Shown: positions 47,044 to 58,830 of the stretch, in pieces
How the letters are laid out: each line of letters begins with the position of its first letter
Position numbering within the stretch: the first letter of the stretch is position 1
Source: Agriotes lineatus
Lineage: Eukaryota; Arthropoda; Insecta; Coleoptera; Elateridae
Reading direction: 5' to 3'
Assembly: GCA_940337035.1 (NCBI GenBank)
Contig: OW679197.1
Span: 37,330,466-37,394,465 of the forward strand
DNA: 64,000 nucleotides
Position numbers and translations under genes: made by a program
Notes under the pieces: model-generated
What the model was told of the DNA's origin: nothing
Databases searched by the model: none
The model's input: the letters and a program-made list of their open reading frames with translations, nothing else

Positions 47044-49681
47044 AACAAACAGTAGCCCATGAGCAGTGATGGCTATAATCTGTGGATGGGCTAACACATT
47101 AAAACATTTCGAGCACGGCATAAATCAATCGAACTCCCTACTTAGGTGCCGATATTCCGCGAAAGCATTAAATTACGCGAGGTTTAAAAGAAGCACAGCG
47201 AGTATTAAAATTATGCATAACAATAAAATGGATAGACTGGAGGTAACCTGTGAGGCAGGAAATAGCAGAGCCGGGTTATACAAGCGCACGGCTGATGCGA
47301 AACCCCGAATATCAGCTCAGAAAGATTCTAAAGTAAATATTCAAAAGTTTCTGGCGGTCAAAACTACCAGGATATATGGCCATATAAAAGCAGGGTAGTT
47401 TTCTCAGTGAAAATACATCAGGTACATACATGAACGCTAAGGCAAACGCTTGAATAAACCTTCGGCAAACTTGTACCTACGTAGAGACTCGCAAATAAAT
47501 TACAATAGCGCGGAATTGTCAAAGACTCTACCGGCGGCGGGCCTCGTGACGCAATCGCTACTAACCCGAGATTAATCAATCATGAACTGAAACTGCAGAA
47601 GCAATCGACTACCGATGTCGCTACTCTAGCCACTATCAACATCAAAACAAAGCAGCAAACGTCAGACGGCTGACGGCAAATGGCGGCGAACGAACTGCGA
47701 GTACGGGCTTAAAACTGAAATAATTGAGCGAAATATCTAACATACAATTTGCAGGGGACCTCGATGGGGCGCGGCGACCAACGGGGCCGCAGTCCTCGGC
47801 GGAACCACCGAAACAGGACTCTAGTAAGTGTTCTGACATTAATTTGCCACGCTGCAGCAGCGCGAAGGCTAACTAATCTGTAAATTCGTAGGTTCGGCAG
47901 AGAAGCCGTGGCTCGGGGCTATTAAGCCGCAAAGCTGCCTTCACAAACTCGGGTAAGCTCGATTAATGATTCAATAAAGATCACTAAAATGCACAAAATG
48001 GATGCTCGAAATTTGCACAAGGCCTATCATGATAACGCATCAGATCTATACAAAAGCATGCACTAATAACTAACTAAACGAAGCATTGCTATGCCAAAAA
48101 TATCACACATGCCCTAGCTACTGAGGCACTACTAACAAACTATAAAATACACCAGGCGCAAATAGCTATATCAGTTTCTTGCCTGTAGTAAATCCACGTC
48201 GGATCCTAACCTTCCTGTTGGCTTGAGGGGGCGAAGCCGGCTGAAGCAGCGAGAGTTTCGGCACTCGTAGCGGAAGGCCGAGCGGGCCGAGAAAGCGGTG
48301 AATATGTCGCAGGTGAGTGCAATGCTACACTCTCTAGCGTAGCTCCCAGGAATTGCAAAATTCCTTGACAAATCGATAATTTCAGGAGCCCAAATCGACG
48401 GTTTGGATGGCCGCAGGGTGCAGCCGAACGGTGAATGCTAAGCTTCTTCAGGGAGGAGTTTTTCCTCTCGCAGGAAGCGTCCAAACTCTCCCAAGATCGT
48501 ATCCGACGGGAAAATGGCATCCGACAGTAAATGGCTATAACGCACAACGCCCAAATAAATCTACGATTAAGGAGCCGAGACTAGAGACAGCTTGAGTAAT
48601 GACGGGCAGCCATAAAAGTGCAAGGGGGCTGCTGACCTCAAACGAATCCGCAATTTGCGAATGACGTAAGTACTACCAAATTAAATACGAACGTCTTAAA
48701 GAACACATGTGCCTTGTAGATCCTCCTCAAAACGAAACGGAGCGAGGCTACACTAATTAGCCCATAAATCAAGCACACAGTCGAGGCACCAGCAGCTCAC
48801 ACCAAGTTTAAAATGGGAAAGAACTCAAAAATTCCACCAGTCACCAGTTATCAAAACTTTCCAAAATTTTTGGGCCGAAGATGCGAAAAAAACAGCCTGA
48901 AAAGTGTGACTGCAAGAAGATATCCTTTATCTAGCAACAAATAGAATAGTGCAGAACGATTGCAATAAGGGTTGCCTAAGCGCTATATACGAATTTCTGT
49001 AGAAATGTAGCCAGAATAAATTTAATTAGTAAACTATGGGTAATTATTCGAAGAGTTGCTTACCAAACTGCTTGATAATTATAGGAGAATATTTAAAAAT
49101 AAGATATAGCCAATTATACCTAGTTTAGAGCATGCAAAAATTGGCAAAAGCCAACCATAAATATTCAGGTTCAAAGATTCAGCCAGCAAGAGTTCAATAC
49201 TACGGGGGACGCTCCAAAAGTATCGTAACAGTATAAATTCAAGATATGACTTTAAATTACGTGTCAAACACATATTGTGAGCACAGTTTCTGTTAAAAAT
49301 GTCATTATACTGTAATTTTTTTAATTTGTTCTAAAAGCACACGTGCGTTGTTTTCTGGTTAACTTGTTAATAATCGGTCACAATAGTTATTTTTGAGCTA
49401 GCAATCTATTTTATTATTTGTTTTGAATTTGTTTTATAAAGTAAATAATATAAATAGAACCTGTACCACCCTTAAACGAGGAGTTAGCACAGCCGTAGCT
49501 AGCTCTGACTCTCGGTAGAAGAAATAGTGTGAGTAAGGACTAGCCAGCGCTCCTTAGGGTTTTAAAATAATTGTATGAAACAACAAAAAGTTTGCATGCC
49601 TGTCGTTAAACACAACATAATAAAATCTAGCTATAAATCTTATCTCCAGCTACCTTTAGAATTACGGGCTTCACGCCTATA
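47042..49681. other. Intergenic DNA, GC-richer at 47.1-48.6 kb
   Basis: Overlapping frames of 60-113 codons on both strands in the GC-richer half have no domain and shadow one another. No repeat was recognised. 48.6-49.7 kb returns to AT-rich. Confidence 0.35.
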
Positions 49682-50330
49682 CAAGGTGTTTAAAAAATAC
49701 GTTCGGATATTTACCCACTTATAGACCTCATCAATACAAACAAAAAAGTTCTAATAAACATAAGTCCGGAAATGCTCTGTTTCTGTGTTAAAGTTTAAAA
49801 AAAATTCGGTGGCCCCTGGAATAAATAATTTAAACCTAAGTGTGGCAAAACACGATCATTAGTAGCACCAGTATACCTAAGTTTTACTAAACTCGGCTAA
49901 GGGGTTTTGATATATTGAAGCATTTTGTTTTTTTCTTAGCAGGTTCAGAGGCGTGCAAAAATATGGGTTTTTTTCTTAAAAACGAAGCAAAATGTGAAAA
50001 AATCCCACGAGACAAAAAAGTTGCACTTTTAATTGCTTTATTAAAATAATATATAAAAATTACAAAATATCTTGTGGCCGTTATTTTTTTGTGAAAAACC
50101 TGATTGATATATCCCGTGGGTACGCCTCTGGAATTACTACATCAACTGCAATAGGTCCAAAAGTTACCTCATTAAGTTATGAACAAACTATCAAAATTTC
50201 TTTAAAATCGCTCAAAGCGTTTTTAGATAACATAAAAAACCACGATTTAAAAAAAACTTTTAACACCCTGTATCTCGGAAACTAAGCGTCTTTGGACCCG
50301 TGTCTATTAGAACATTTTTTAAACACCTTG
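49682..50330. mobile_element. Roughly 650-bp MITE with diverged inverted arms
   Basis: The left end CAAGGTGTTTAAAAAA is matched by TTTTTTAAACACCTTG at the right end (to 50330), adjacent to TA-containing flanks. Inside, GTTCTAATAAACATAAGTCC (about 49748) and its partner near 50308 pair. The right arm includes a phrase common in insect MITEs (AACACCCTGTATCTCGGAAA, about 50263). The middle carries poly-T/A stretches and no ORF beyond 64 codons. Confidence 0.65.
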
Positions 50331-51295
50331 GATAAAAAATCTGTAAAAGGCTTTATCCAAAACTTTCCTCGCAAGCAGACATTGTGACACTAAACAATTT
50401 TCAAAATCAAATTAAGCTAGAGGTAAAAATATCTTCACGTTTCTAATAAATTACATACATTTTCACGTAAAAAAAATATTTGCCGTGGTCGAATTCGAAG
50501 GGTTAGAAGGCAACGTATGTCATTCTAGCATTTTTGGAATATTGCAAATGAACGGACTATTCCTACATGCGCCACAGAACACATTCTGTGTCAGTTCGTT
50601 CCGGCCGGCTTAAATAGAACCTCTTTAGGTTGACACTTCTTTCTGCATTTACGCTGTATCTGCGTTCAATTTTTGTCAAAAGTAAACTGTAAACTATACG
50701 AAAATTGTTATTATCTTGTATTTCAATTAAAGCAAAAATAAACAGGTGGACGTTCTGACACTAAATAATTTTAAAAATCGATGGCAAGTAGGTGTAAAAA
50801 TATTTTCACATTTCTAATAATCCTGAAACAAACAGAAGGAAAACACTTTGTTAAGCTATTTTAATTTTTCTGTAATTGTTATAGCTACATAACCATTTCG
50901 TACAGTTTCGGTAAAAAGTTAACGATCTCTCCTGTATTTAGGTTCAGGTTCGCCTCAGAACATTTCTGCTATTTTGTATTTAAAATCCTAAAGTTGGCTC
51001 GCACGTTGCTTTTAGCTTCATTTAACAGTCTGGCATTTCGCGCTGTAAGAGCGAGCGAGATACCTTTCCTTAAAAATCAATACCTTCAGTCGATCTCTCT
51101 CGCACGGACGGACCTCGTGCTCATTATGTGAGACGGTCTGTACGCCGATTGGCTGCCACTGCAGACAGGGTTAGGCGTCTTGCCGCCTAAATGTAGAGTT
51201 TAGAGTTAAGTTCAGTCCAGGCCATGAGTTAGCAAAGTCGATATAACGTGCAGTGTTTCCATCTCTCGCCCGTTTGGGTGCATGCGCGGTTAGTT
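50331..51295. other. Intergenic DNA, no gene seen
   Basis: AT-rich up to about 50950, then GC-richer. No gene or repeat recognised. Confidence 0.35.
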
Positions 51296-51337
51296 GTGGC
51301 GGTTTATTTGTGGCAGTTTATTTGTGGCGGTTTATTT
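51296..51337. repeat. 14-bp tandem repeat, three copies
   Basis: GTGGCGGTTTATTT, GTGGCAGTTTATTT, GTGGCGGTTTATTT, followed by a diverged fourth unit. Confidence 0.85.
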
Positions 51338-51734
51338 TTGGCGCTTGATTTTGGGACTTCGTTACGAATCGTCGAAGCGAGAGGTGCCTTTCCTGGCTTT
51401 TGCCGAGGTATGTGTGCGTTCGGAGCTAGTGAATGCCGATAACCGCCAGCCTTGCATCATTCTGTAAGGCCAAGCTAGGACTTTTACCCAAAACCGGGGA
51501 TCCTAACAGCAGGGTTAAACCAATTTGCGGTCTCATCGTTACTTCGTCTCGAGGGAGACGTGACCTATACTTCGCCAAGTTGGCGGAATCTCAACTGGTA
51601 ATATCTTCTATTCCCACGCTTTCGTTCGAACCGACATCGCAGCCAGCAGTCCGTTGGCTACCAGCTTGCCTGATGCTTGGCGCCTCGCTACATAGGTACT
51701 GTGTGGGTAATTAACCTATTAGTTAAGTAATTCC

Positions 51735-51895
51735 ACTCATATGTGGGGCAGATGTAATATAATTTGAGCGCCGTCATACATAGTTCACTTTGCTTGCCTC
51801 TATTGGCCTAATCTCCACCATATGCGACGCAAATGTAGTATAGCTTGACCGCTGTCATACATAGTTCATTTAGCTTATTTGTGGTGGCCTAGTTT
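51735..51895. repeat. Two-copy tandem repeat, unit about 90 bp
   Basis: CATATGTGGGGCAGATGTAA (near 51738) is repeated as CATATGCGACGCAAATGTAG (near 51819). Both copies continue into CGTCATACATAGTTCA or TGTCATACATAGTTCA and then a TATTGGCCTA / GTGGTGGCCTA word. An old local duplication. Confidence 0.6.
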
Positions 51896-53470
51896 GAGCG
51901 CTTAAGCCATTTGATTAAATTTTTGACGATGTACCCAGGCCTGTTGTATGTTTGAAATTAAGGTGACCCCCGTAACTGTGACTAGTAATAAAGTGCCTCC
52001 CAGCTAGGCCCCTTATTGATAATCGATCTATGTATTGACCCCTTGTGGTCCAGTGTATCGCTAAGTTGTTTTTAATAGACCATTATTTAAACTGAGGCCT
52101 TATAATTTACGAATCTGTGCATGCCCCTTTCAGGTTGTATTGTGAAGATTTGTGTACAGCGAAGCCTGAGCGTTGGAGCTTCTCTGGTAAGTTAAACGAC
52201 ACTTGCCGTGGCAGCGACGAGATTCGTGAGGGTGAGTTCTCGTATTACAACCCGTTTGACCTTCAAGATTCGATTGAGCGTGGGTTATTTCTCTATTTGG
52301 ACCTTGTGGCGCCCTCTTTTAAAGCAACACCCTATATCTACCGACACGCTTGCTCTGTGCGTTTTCCAGGTTTTCCAGGTTAAGTGTAGACGTTTCCCGG
52401 ACTTGTTAGAGTATTCGGCACTCACTCATCCGTGAGTGTAGTAAAATCAGTTTGATACCGTAACAACTTGGTAATGTAAAGTACATCAATTTTTAAATTA
52501 AAAAATATTACCTGTGATGGGATTCGAATTTGGGTGCCTGCGAACGAGCATTGCATTTTTCGCCGGTATGTGATGGCTAAATCAAACCTTTGCCGCGTGA
52601 GCTAACGGGACGCTTTGAATTCCTTTGATGCAGCTGTATTTAACGTCCCGTACTTATTGGTTGCTCCTTTTTGTATCGTAAAACATTTATCTTGTATCTT
52701 TTGGGCTCCAATTTTGGCAAGAATAAACCCTGCCCTATGCACATTTATTACTTGTATGATCGGCGAGCCCCCAAAATAAAAGGAGGGAGCCGTATAGGTC
52801 AGTACTCGTGTGCTTCCTTCAACTTACGTCGCACTGCAGGAGAAGAACATTCGTAACATTGACTGAAACAATCGGGTCTCGTTAACAACAACCGAGTCTT
52901 GGCCAAAATCCGTTGAAGTTTTAAGCGGAAAAATCAAGCTGTTGTGCATACTTGGCATAAAGGCGAGCGTCGCATCAAAATTACGTAGCTTGGAAACAAC
53001 GGCTGAAGGCACGTGTTCGTCAGCCTCGCTCGCACTCAAAGCGACCCATTTATTCTAGCGCTGTATTTTTCATCCAAAAACGGATCGTCGTGACGAAATG
53101 TATTGTACTTAAGCAACCACATACAGACGCATGTTTAGAAATGCTCTTTTACAGGCGGGATTTTAAATTCAGCAACTAGAAAACGAAACAAATTAGAAAT
53201 AAGGCAGTAATAACGGAAAATGTCCTCACACATAATATATCAAAACAGCGCTCTACCTTATTTCCATATAGATAAATAGCTTACCACAGTGGATAATTCT
53301 ATTTACATATATTTGCTTACATCTGTAGAAGCCAAGTAACTGCAAATAATACTTATACGTTATAATTACAAATTACATATATTAATACTATCTCTAATAA
53401 GCTATACTACTGTAAATTAGTAATAAACAAACTATATAATAACATCGACATCTGATACCCGGCATAACCG
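51896..53470. other. 3' flank of the P450 gene, no other gene seen
   Basis: Frames of 60-88 codons without domains, and one tRNA-like segment listed separately. No clear AATAAA polyadenylation signal for the P450 was found close to its stop; 53340-53470 is AT-rich. Confidence 0.35.
52517..52613 (-). other. tRNA-like A and B boxes (possible tRNA-derived SINE head)
   Basis: On the minus strand GCGTCCCGTTAGCTCACGCGG resembles a tRNA 5' end with A box. About 75 bp downstream lies ATTCGAATCCC, a B-box match. The spacing is too long for an intronless tRNA, and the 3' side does not pair with GCGTCCC, so this is not a functional tRNA. A SINE head or tRNA pseudogene is possible. Confidence 0.25.
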
Positions 53471-55889
53471 CTAGCCATGCACCCTTGGTTGTAATCCTAA
53501 CCAAAAACCTTCATCGCATACCAGATTAAAATTTTTCTTGCTTAAAGCTATAGGTATTTGTGTCTTGCTGATAGGCACGATTTCAAATTTTCGTAGTAGT
53601 TCGACAATTATCAATTTAGTTTCAAGCAAAGCAAAACGAGAACCTAAAATTTTTCAAGTTAGTTCTCCTATGGAAGGAGAGCTTTTTCAAAACTTACCGA
53701 TGCAATTTCTCGGTCCAGCACCAAAGGGTATATACGCAAAGGGTTTTATATTATGTTTATTTTCATCGTTAAACCTTTCTGGGTCAAATTTTTCGGGATC
53801 GGGGTAGTATTTTGGATCTCTATGAATAGGAAAGATCGGAATCCAACAAACTGTATTTTGTTCTATATACAAAGGCTTTTCATGAGGGAGTTCTGGTTCA
53901 ATTACATAAGGCTTTGTAGATAGTCTATCAAGGAGAATTCCAACTGGCCACTTTCTCAATGTTTCTAAGAAATAATAAATAAAGTTATCACAAGCCAACA
54001 GTAGTAACCATGCATCATTACCTGAAACCACGTTGTCTAAATATTTCATACTCATTAAAGCCTCATATGTAATTTTTCCTTCACAAGTATTTGAAGTGTC
54101 ATCAACTTCATTGCGAAGTTTAGCTTGAATATCAGGATTAAGAGCTAACTCGTAAACAGCGTGACACATTGAATTAGAAATAGATTCGAATCCGCCCAAG
54201 AAAAAGATAAGAGCTTGAGCTGTTATATCATCGTCAGTTATTGGAGGCTTCTGACGTTTCTGAGATTTTCCTAATTCAAATTCCTCAACTACAGAAAATC
54301 CTGCATCTATAGTAGTAACCTGCTCATCATCTTTAAGACGCCCTTTTCTCGCTTCCATTAAAAGGTGAATCATATCAGGCCTTACAATTTTTCGTTCTTC
54401 TCGAATTTTTAATGTCTCTTTGATGAGACTTCTGAAGAAAGAACTAATTTCTTTGCTAAATATGGTAACTTTGAGCATCTGAAACACAACTATATATAAA
54501 TTAAAATAATTCCTGTAGAACCTTTTTACCTTCATCAGCGTAGGACTAATTGTGTAGCCAAAAAACTTCAAAAGCCTTATTCCAGTAAAGTTAGCTGCAT
54601 CTTTTCCCATTAGATAGAATTCATTTTGACGATCCTTTAACGAGTCACAAGTGACTCCAAAGGCAGTTGTTGCAATAACATCATTTGTATACCTGGTAAA
54701 TGTATCCTTCAGTTCAATTTCCACAAGACCCTCTTGTTTCTGAAAGAAATCGGTGAACTGATATGCACATTGCTGCATTAGAAAAAACATCGACTTAATT
54801 TTGCTGCTTGTAAATGTAGGACTTAGAGTGGCTCTCATGTCTTGCCAACCGTCTTTAGCTATAACAAAGTGATAAAAAAATCTAAATTATAATATAGACT
54901 ATTATTAACATACTCTTTAAAGCAAAGAGGTTTCTGCTCCACAGCTGATCAGCTGGAGATGATACTGATCTGTGGTCCGAGAAGGAATCGAAGTCTTTTA
55001 CAGTAATTTTTTTTATAAGTTCGATGTCACGAATGACTAGCGTTGGTTGGCGGAATTGATAAAGTCCAAAATATCTACTGTAATATTTGTAAATTAAAAG
55101 TTTAACTAATTCAATACAGATACATTGTATATAATAAGTAGCTCTTGATACTAATGGCTCATTTAGAGAAGATGAATGTGAATCTTATTTACATGTAATG
55201 AAATAGTATATCATGATACTAGTTTAATAAGAGGGTCTATTGTAGCACTAGTGGGTTGGAAACACGACCATCGCAGCGAGGCGTGCTCCAACGGCAGGAG
55301 TGCTACAATGCCTGTTATTAAACAAGTATAATATACTATTTTATCTACTTTGTGTCGAAATAATCAAAAACTTTAAATTTTTACATTTCATAAATGTGAA
55401 TCTTGAGTTTTAAAAAACAGAGTAGGCTATTTCAACGTTTTTTTCATATGAAAATAGCAATGCAAAAACAGTGCTATAATGGACTCCATTGTAGCACTGT
55501 TTTCGGTGTGACATTAAAGTAGATAAAGAGGATTTACTCACTTGGAATCTTATGTTATTAGAGAGTAAAATTACTGGATACCAATAATTAGCTTGCACTT
55601 AGTATCAAAAATTTTTATATTCTAGGGATGCATCATAGCTTTTATGTTTGGTTTGAAACTAAGTCAGAAAACCTTTTCTAAATATTTACCTTTTATCTTC
55701 AAATGTCTTATAGATGTCATTAATCCAATAGCAAAATGGAAGTTGCCGGAATAGAGTTGGTGCCATATTACCTAATAAAGGTAACGGTTTCACATAGCTG
55801 ATTCCTTTTTCCTTCCAATATTGAAGCGGTTTCACAATATTCAAATATACTAAGAATGCTACAACAATCGCTAGGATCAATTCCCACAT
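53471..55889 (-). CDS. Cytochrome P450, CYP9-type, six exons
   Basis: Exons on minus: 55690-55889, 54914-55077, 54530-54858, 54022-54478, 53698-53964, 53471-53643. Together they make 530 codons including stop, with phases that agree and GT/AG at every intron. Introns are 612, 55, 51, 57 and 54 nt. The 529-residue protein has an N-terminal membrane anchor (about 3-18) and a Pro-rich hinge KPLPLLGN. Family motifs: WQDMR at 126-130 (helix C WxxxR), GGFES at 326-330 (helix I, Ser for the usual Thr), ETLR at 384-387 (ExxR), PERF at 445-448, and FGAGPRNCIG at 464-473 with heme ligand Cys471. Known: insect CYP9 enzymes are ER-bound monooxygenases using NADPH-P450 reductase, often tied to toxin and insecticide metabolism. 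The substrate here is unknown. No lesions seen; CYP9 assignment is by overall pattern. Confidence 0.93.
55196..55530. repeat. Hairpin-rich MITE-like insert in P450 intron 1
   Basis: The left arm TACTAGTTTAATAAGAGGGT to TTGTAGCACT faces AGTGCTACAATGCCTGTTAT to ATACTATTTTATCTACT (ending about 55352). A second hairpin AACAGTGCTATAATGGA/TCCATTGTAGCACTGTT follows at 55468-55502, then AGTAGATAAAG. The word GTAGCACT or its complement AGTGCTA occurs four times. The AGTAGATAAA end is shared with the element at 4.6-5.0 kb. It accounts for most of the otherwise large intron 1. Confidence 0.6.
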
Positions 55890-55944
55890 TTTCCAATACT
55901 TGGGTAGTATTGTTGGCCACTAAGTAATCTGTCAAAAGAGAGAC

Positions 55945-55996
55945 TTATTACTGAAAAAACATTTTGTGTGCACAACAAGTACGTTCTTTTTATAAA
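55945..55996 (-). promoter_or_regulatory. Possible core promoter of the P450 gene
   Basis: On the minus strand TATAAAAA lies at 55987-55994, and an arthropod-type initiator TCAGT at 55950-55954, about 60 bp before the ATG. The TATA-to-initiator distance (about 42 bp) is longer than the usual 30, so either element may be chance. Confidence 0.25.
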
Positions 55997-56270
55997 TTGT
56001 TTAAATAGACAGCTGTATTGAAAAGCAAATAAAATAGTACTTTATCAGGATTACTACTACAGGTTATCTCTTTGTTTGAAAACAACTTCGATAAATTACC
56101 GGCTAAAACTTATGTTGAGACCGCAAGCAGATGCTAAGTATCAATTACTACATTGTCTGATGATAATATTATCTTGAAAGATATATAGACTGTTTATAAG
56201 GTAAATAACCGATATAAACGTTGTTAAATAGTTTACGGCGCATTTTGAAATTGCCTTGAAAATGTGCAGT

Positions 56271-56563
56271 AGTTTTTTTTTTTTATTTATTTTATTTTGG
56301 TACTCAGCTAACAGCCGTTAGGCCAATTATAGGGGTCGCTGTACATTTTATGGGGATTTTTAACCCCACTAACGACTGTCATGATGTTATTATGACATCC
56401 GGGATCAACTATTTCAGTGACAGCCGTATCACGAGGAGCCGAGAGAAGCAGCCATGGAATTCCCATCCAAGTTCTGACCAGAAAGAGCGTTGCTTAACTC
56501 TACTGATCGAACGTGGACGCTTGTTCAAGCTGCACCACCTGGGACCTTTCGTTCTTATGGCAA
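56271..56563 (-). mobile_element. 5S-rRNA-derived SINE (SINE3-like) with A-rich tail
   Basis: The minus strand reads CGTTCGATC (56505-56513), GTTAAGCAACGC (to 56492 and beyond) and GAACTTGGATGGG (56462-56474). The order and spacing match the middle and C-box region of insect 5S rRNA. Downstream is an unrelated body, then an A-rich tail (CCAAAATAAAATAAATAAAA, ending near 56271). A 5S head plus body plus A-rich tail is the layout of SINE3-type elements, transcribed by RNA polymerase III from the internal 5S promoter and moved by LINE machinery. The 5' border is approximate and the 5S part is too diverged to be a functional 5S gene. Confidence 0.6.
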
Positions 56564-58382
56564 TAACCTTTTCCAAACGATAAACTAAAATTTGACTATA
56601 TGACCAAACCAATGTGTGTCTAACGTACCTGGTACTCGACATGCCTAGGCCTTGTCGATAACAAACAAACAAACAAACAACCTTTTTTATTCCTAAAAAC
56701 AGCATTGTTGTTGTGTAGACATTTGGAGTACCTTAAACACTGACTCTTATGGTCACATGATCAAAGTCCTATTTAAAATTTTTTGAGACTACGGAGTTCC
56801 AACATTAGCAAGAGATCTTTTACAGCATTGTTTTCTAAATTTTTTTGAGTAAATATAATTTAAAGTCGAAGTTAACAACATTAAAAATCAACGAGACACT
56901 TAGAAATTTATAAATTATTGATAGCAGCCACTGACGTAAAATAAAATTCACATTAGAACCCGTCATGTACGAAATTTCCATTAAGAATTTTCGGAAAATT
57001 TAAAACTCTTTGTTAGATAAAGAGCCGATGTAGATTACTTAAGTTTATTTTTAAATGATAGTTAACCCCATCAGTGAAGAGTATTTTATTTTTCAGCAAT
57101 TTATTTGAAAGCCATAATCACTATCTTTTTGCCGAATCTTTGTAGAATAGTATAATGCAGTGTACTCTGTTAACTGGGCCCGGCTTGTTTTATCGTTTTA
57201 AATTGTTCAACTTCCTGCGATGACACTTCTCGCAGAAGCTTTTGTGGCAGATCTCGTTATGTTGCAGTCCTGGGTTAATTACAGCCGACCCTTGGGCTCT
57301 TCGACTTTTATCAAATTTCGCAGCCAGGACTGAAAATACACATTTTTGAAACCTACACCTTACATACTGTTGAATTAAAGGGGGTTTAATTTTCGACTCT
57401 TGCCTGACGATTGGGTTCGCCATTCTGCATTTGTTACTCCACACCGCCACCCTGTAGAACGACCTACCGAGCTGCCCATGTACACTATGTCCTGAGCAAC
57501 GGTTCTCTTCGTTCTTACTTACAGGGATGAACAGATTTCTGTACATTATCCGGGGAGGAATAATCCGCCGGTGCGGTACATGTCGTCACAATGCAGGTAC
57601 TTCGTAGGTTCCTTATAATTTAATCCTGCAGCGAGCAATTCTGATAATCTAAATATGTTTTCTTTAATATAGTAGTGCTTTGCTTTAATATGTTGTTATT
57701 TGTTTGTGAAGAAAGATGCAGTCTCGAAATTTAGAATAAAACTATGCATTTCAGCTAACAAGAAAAGTCATTCTTCGGAGGCTGATCAACTTTCCGCAAC
57801 CGAAGAAAATGGCGCTTTCCTGTTGAGAAGCTTTCCACGATAGGTGGCGCCTAACAATCTGTCCCGAATTTGTCTAGGTAGGTGTAGTAGTTTTTACCCA
57901 TGTTTTTCAAGCTGTTCGATAGCATTTGATACTATATATGCCCACTGTTTTATTACTTGCATGTTCTCTTGTCATGTCATTAATTTCATTTCACTAGGTT
58001 ACAATGAAAGCAAACATCTACGTAGATCTCTCGTTTTGTTTGATTATGCGAGGTGAATGAGATGTGTTGTGATGGCGTTTACTCTTCGTGAACTGAGTTT
58101 CTCTATAGGACGTTTGGGATTTTGGATTGCAAATATTATAGCTCTGAGAGTTCACAATTTCTATGACTATAAATTTATGAACCACTTTACAATGTTAGGG
58201 TTACAAATACATAGACAAAAATATTAAAATTAAAATAGTAGAAACATTAGTTTTTCTAAATGTATTTATGGTTGAAAAACTTGTCGAAACGTAGACAGAA
58301 AAAATTGTAGTAATGTATTCATATTAATGGCTTCTATTTTAAGTAATTTTTTTTACTGGTTAATTTTGTTTAAAAACAGCTA
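56564..58382. other. Intergenic DNA, no gene seen
   Basis: A short ACAA-repeat tract at about 56662-56682. A 118-codon minus frame (57190-57546) has no domain. Nothing else was recognised. Confidence 0.35.
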
Positions 58383-58489
58383 TTTGTGCAACAAGTGCTA
58401 AAAGTGGACGTTTATGCACGAGACATAAAAATTATTCATAACACGTCTAGTGCATAAACACTTTTAGCACGAGTTTGCATACAATATTT
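58383..58489. repeat. Hairpin element with GTGCTAAAAGTG arms
   Basis: AGTGCTAAAAGTG plus GTTTATGCAC on the left (58398-58425) pair with GTGCATAAACACTTTTAGCAC on the right (about 58451-58471). Outer parts TTGTGCAAC and GTTTGCATACAA extend the inverted repeat. Confidence 0.7.
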
Positions 58490-58679
58490 TTTCTACGGCA
58501 TAGGCATAACTAGCGGGAGGGGGGCAGGGGACGGCAGGAAAGGGCAGACCCTCCCCAGTTAAATAACTTTAAAAATGTACTTCTTTTATTAACCCATTTA
58601 AACTAAGAGGGTCGTTATCGACCCCCAAACGTTTCTACATTTTCTGGTTTTATTACAATTTTTGGCTTAAAAACATTAG

Positions 58680-58830
58680 AGTATAAATACCATATGTTAG
58701 GCGGATGGCTCTAGTCAATAATAATATACAAGAAAAACATTATTAGTGCAAAATAGTATAAATACCATATGTTAGGCGGATGGCTCTAGTCAATAATAAT
58801 ATACAAGAAAAAACATTATTAGTGCAAAAT
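58680..58830. repeat. 75-bp tandem duplication, two near-identical copies
   Basis: A unit beginning AGTATAAATACCATATGTTA at 58680 recurs at 58755. The copies differ only by one extra A in a run of A, so the duplication is recent. Confidence 0.95.

Noticed and set aside
47066..47398. 110-codon plus-strand frame after the TA run
   Set aside because: No domain; starts immediately after a microsatellite and has no neighbours supporting it.
53538..53807. 89-codon plus-strand frame over the end of the P450 gene
   Set aside because: Antisense shadow of P450 exons 5 and 6.
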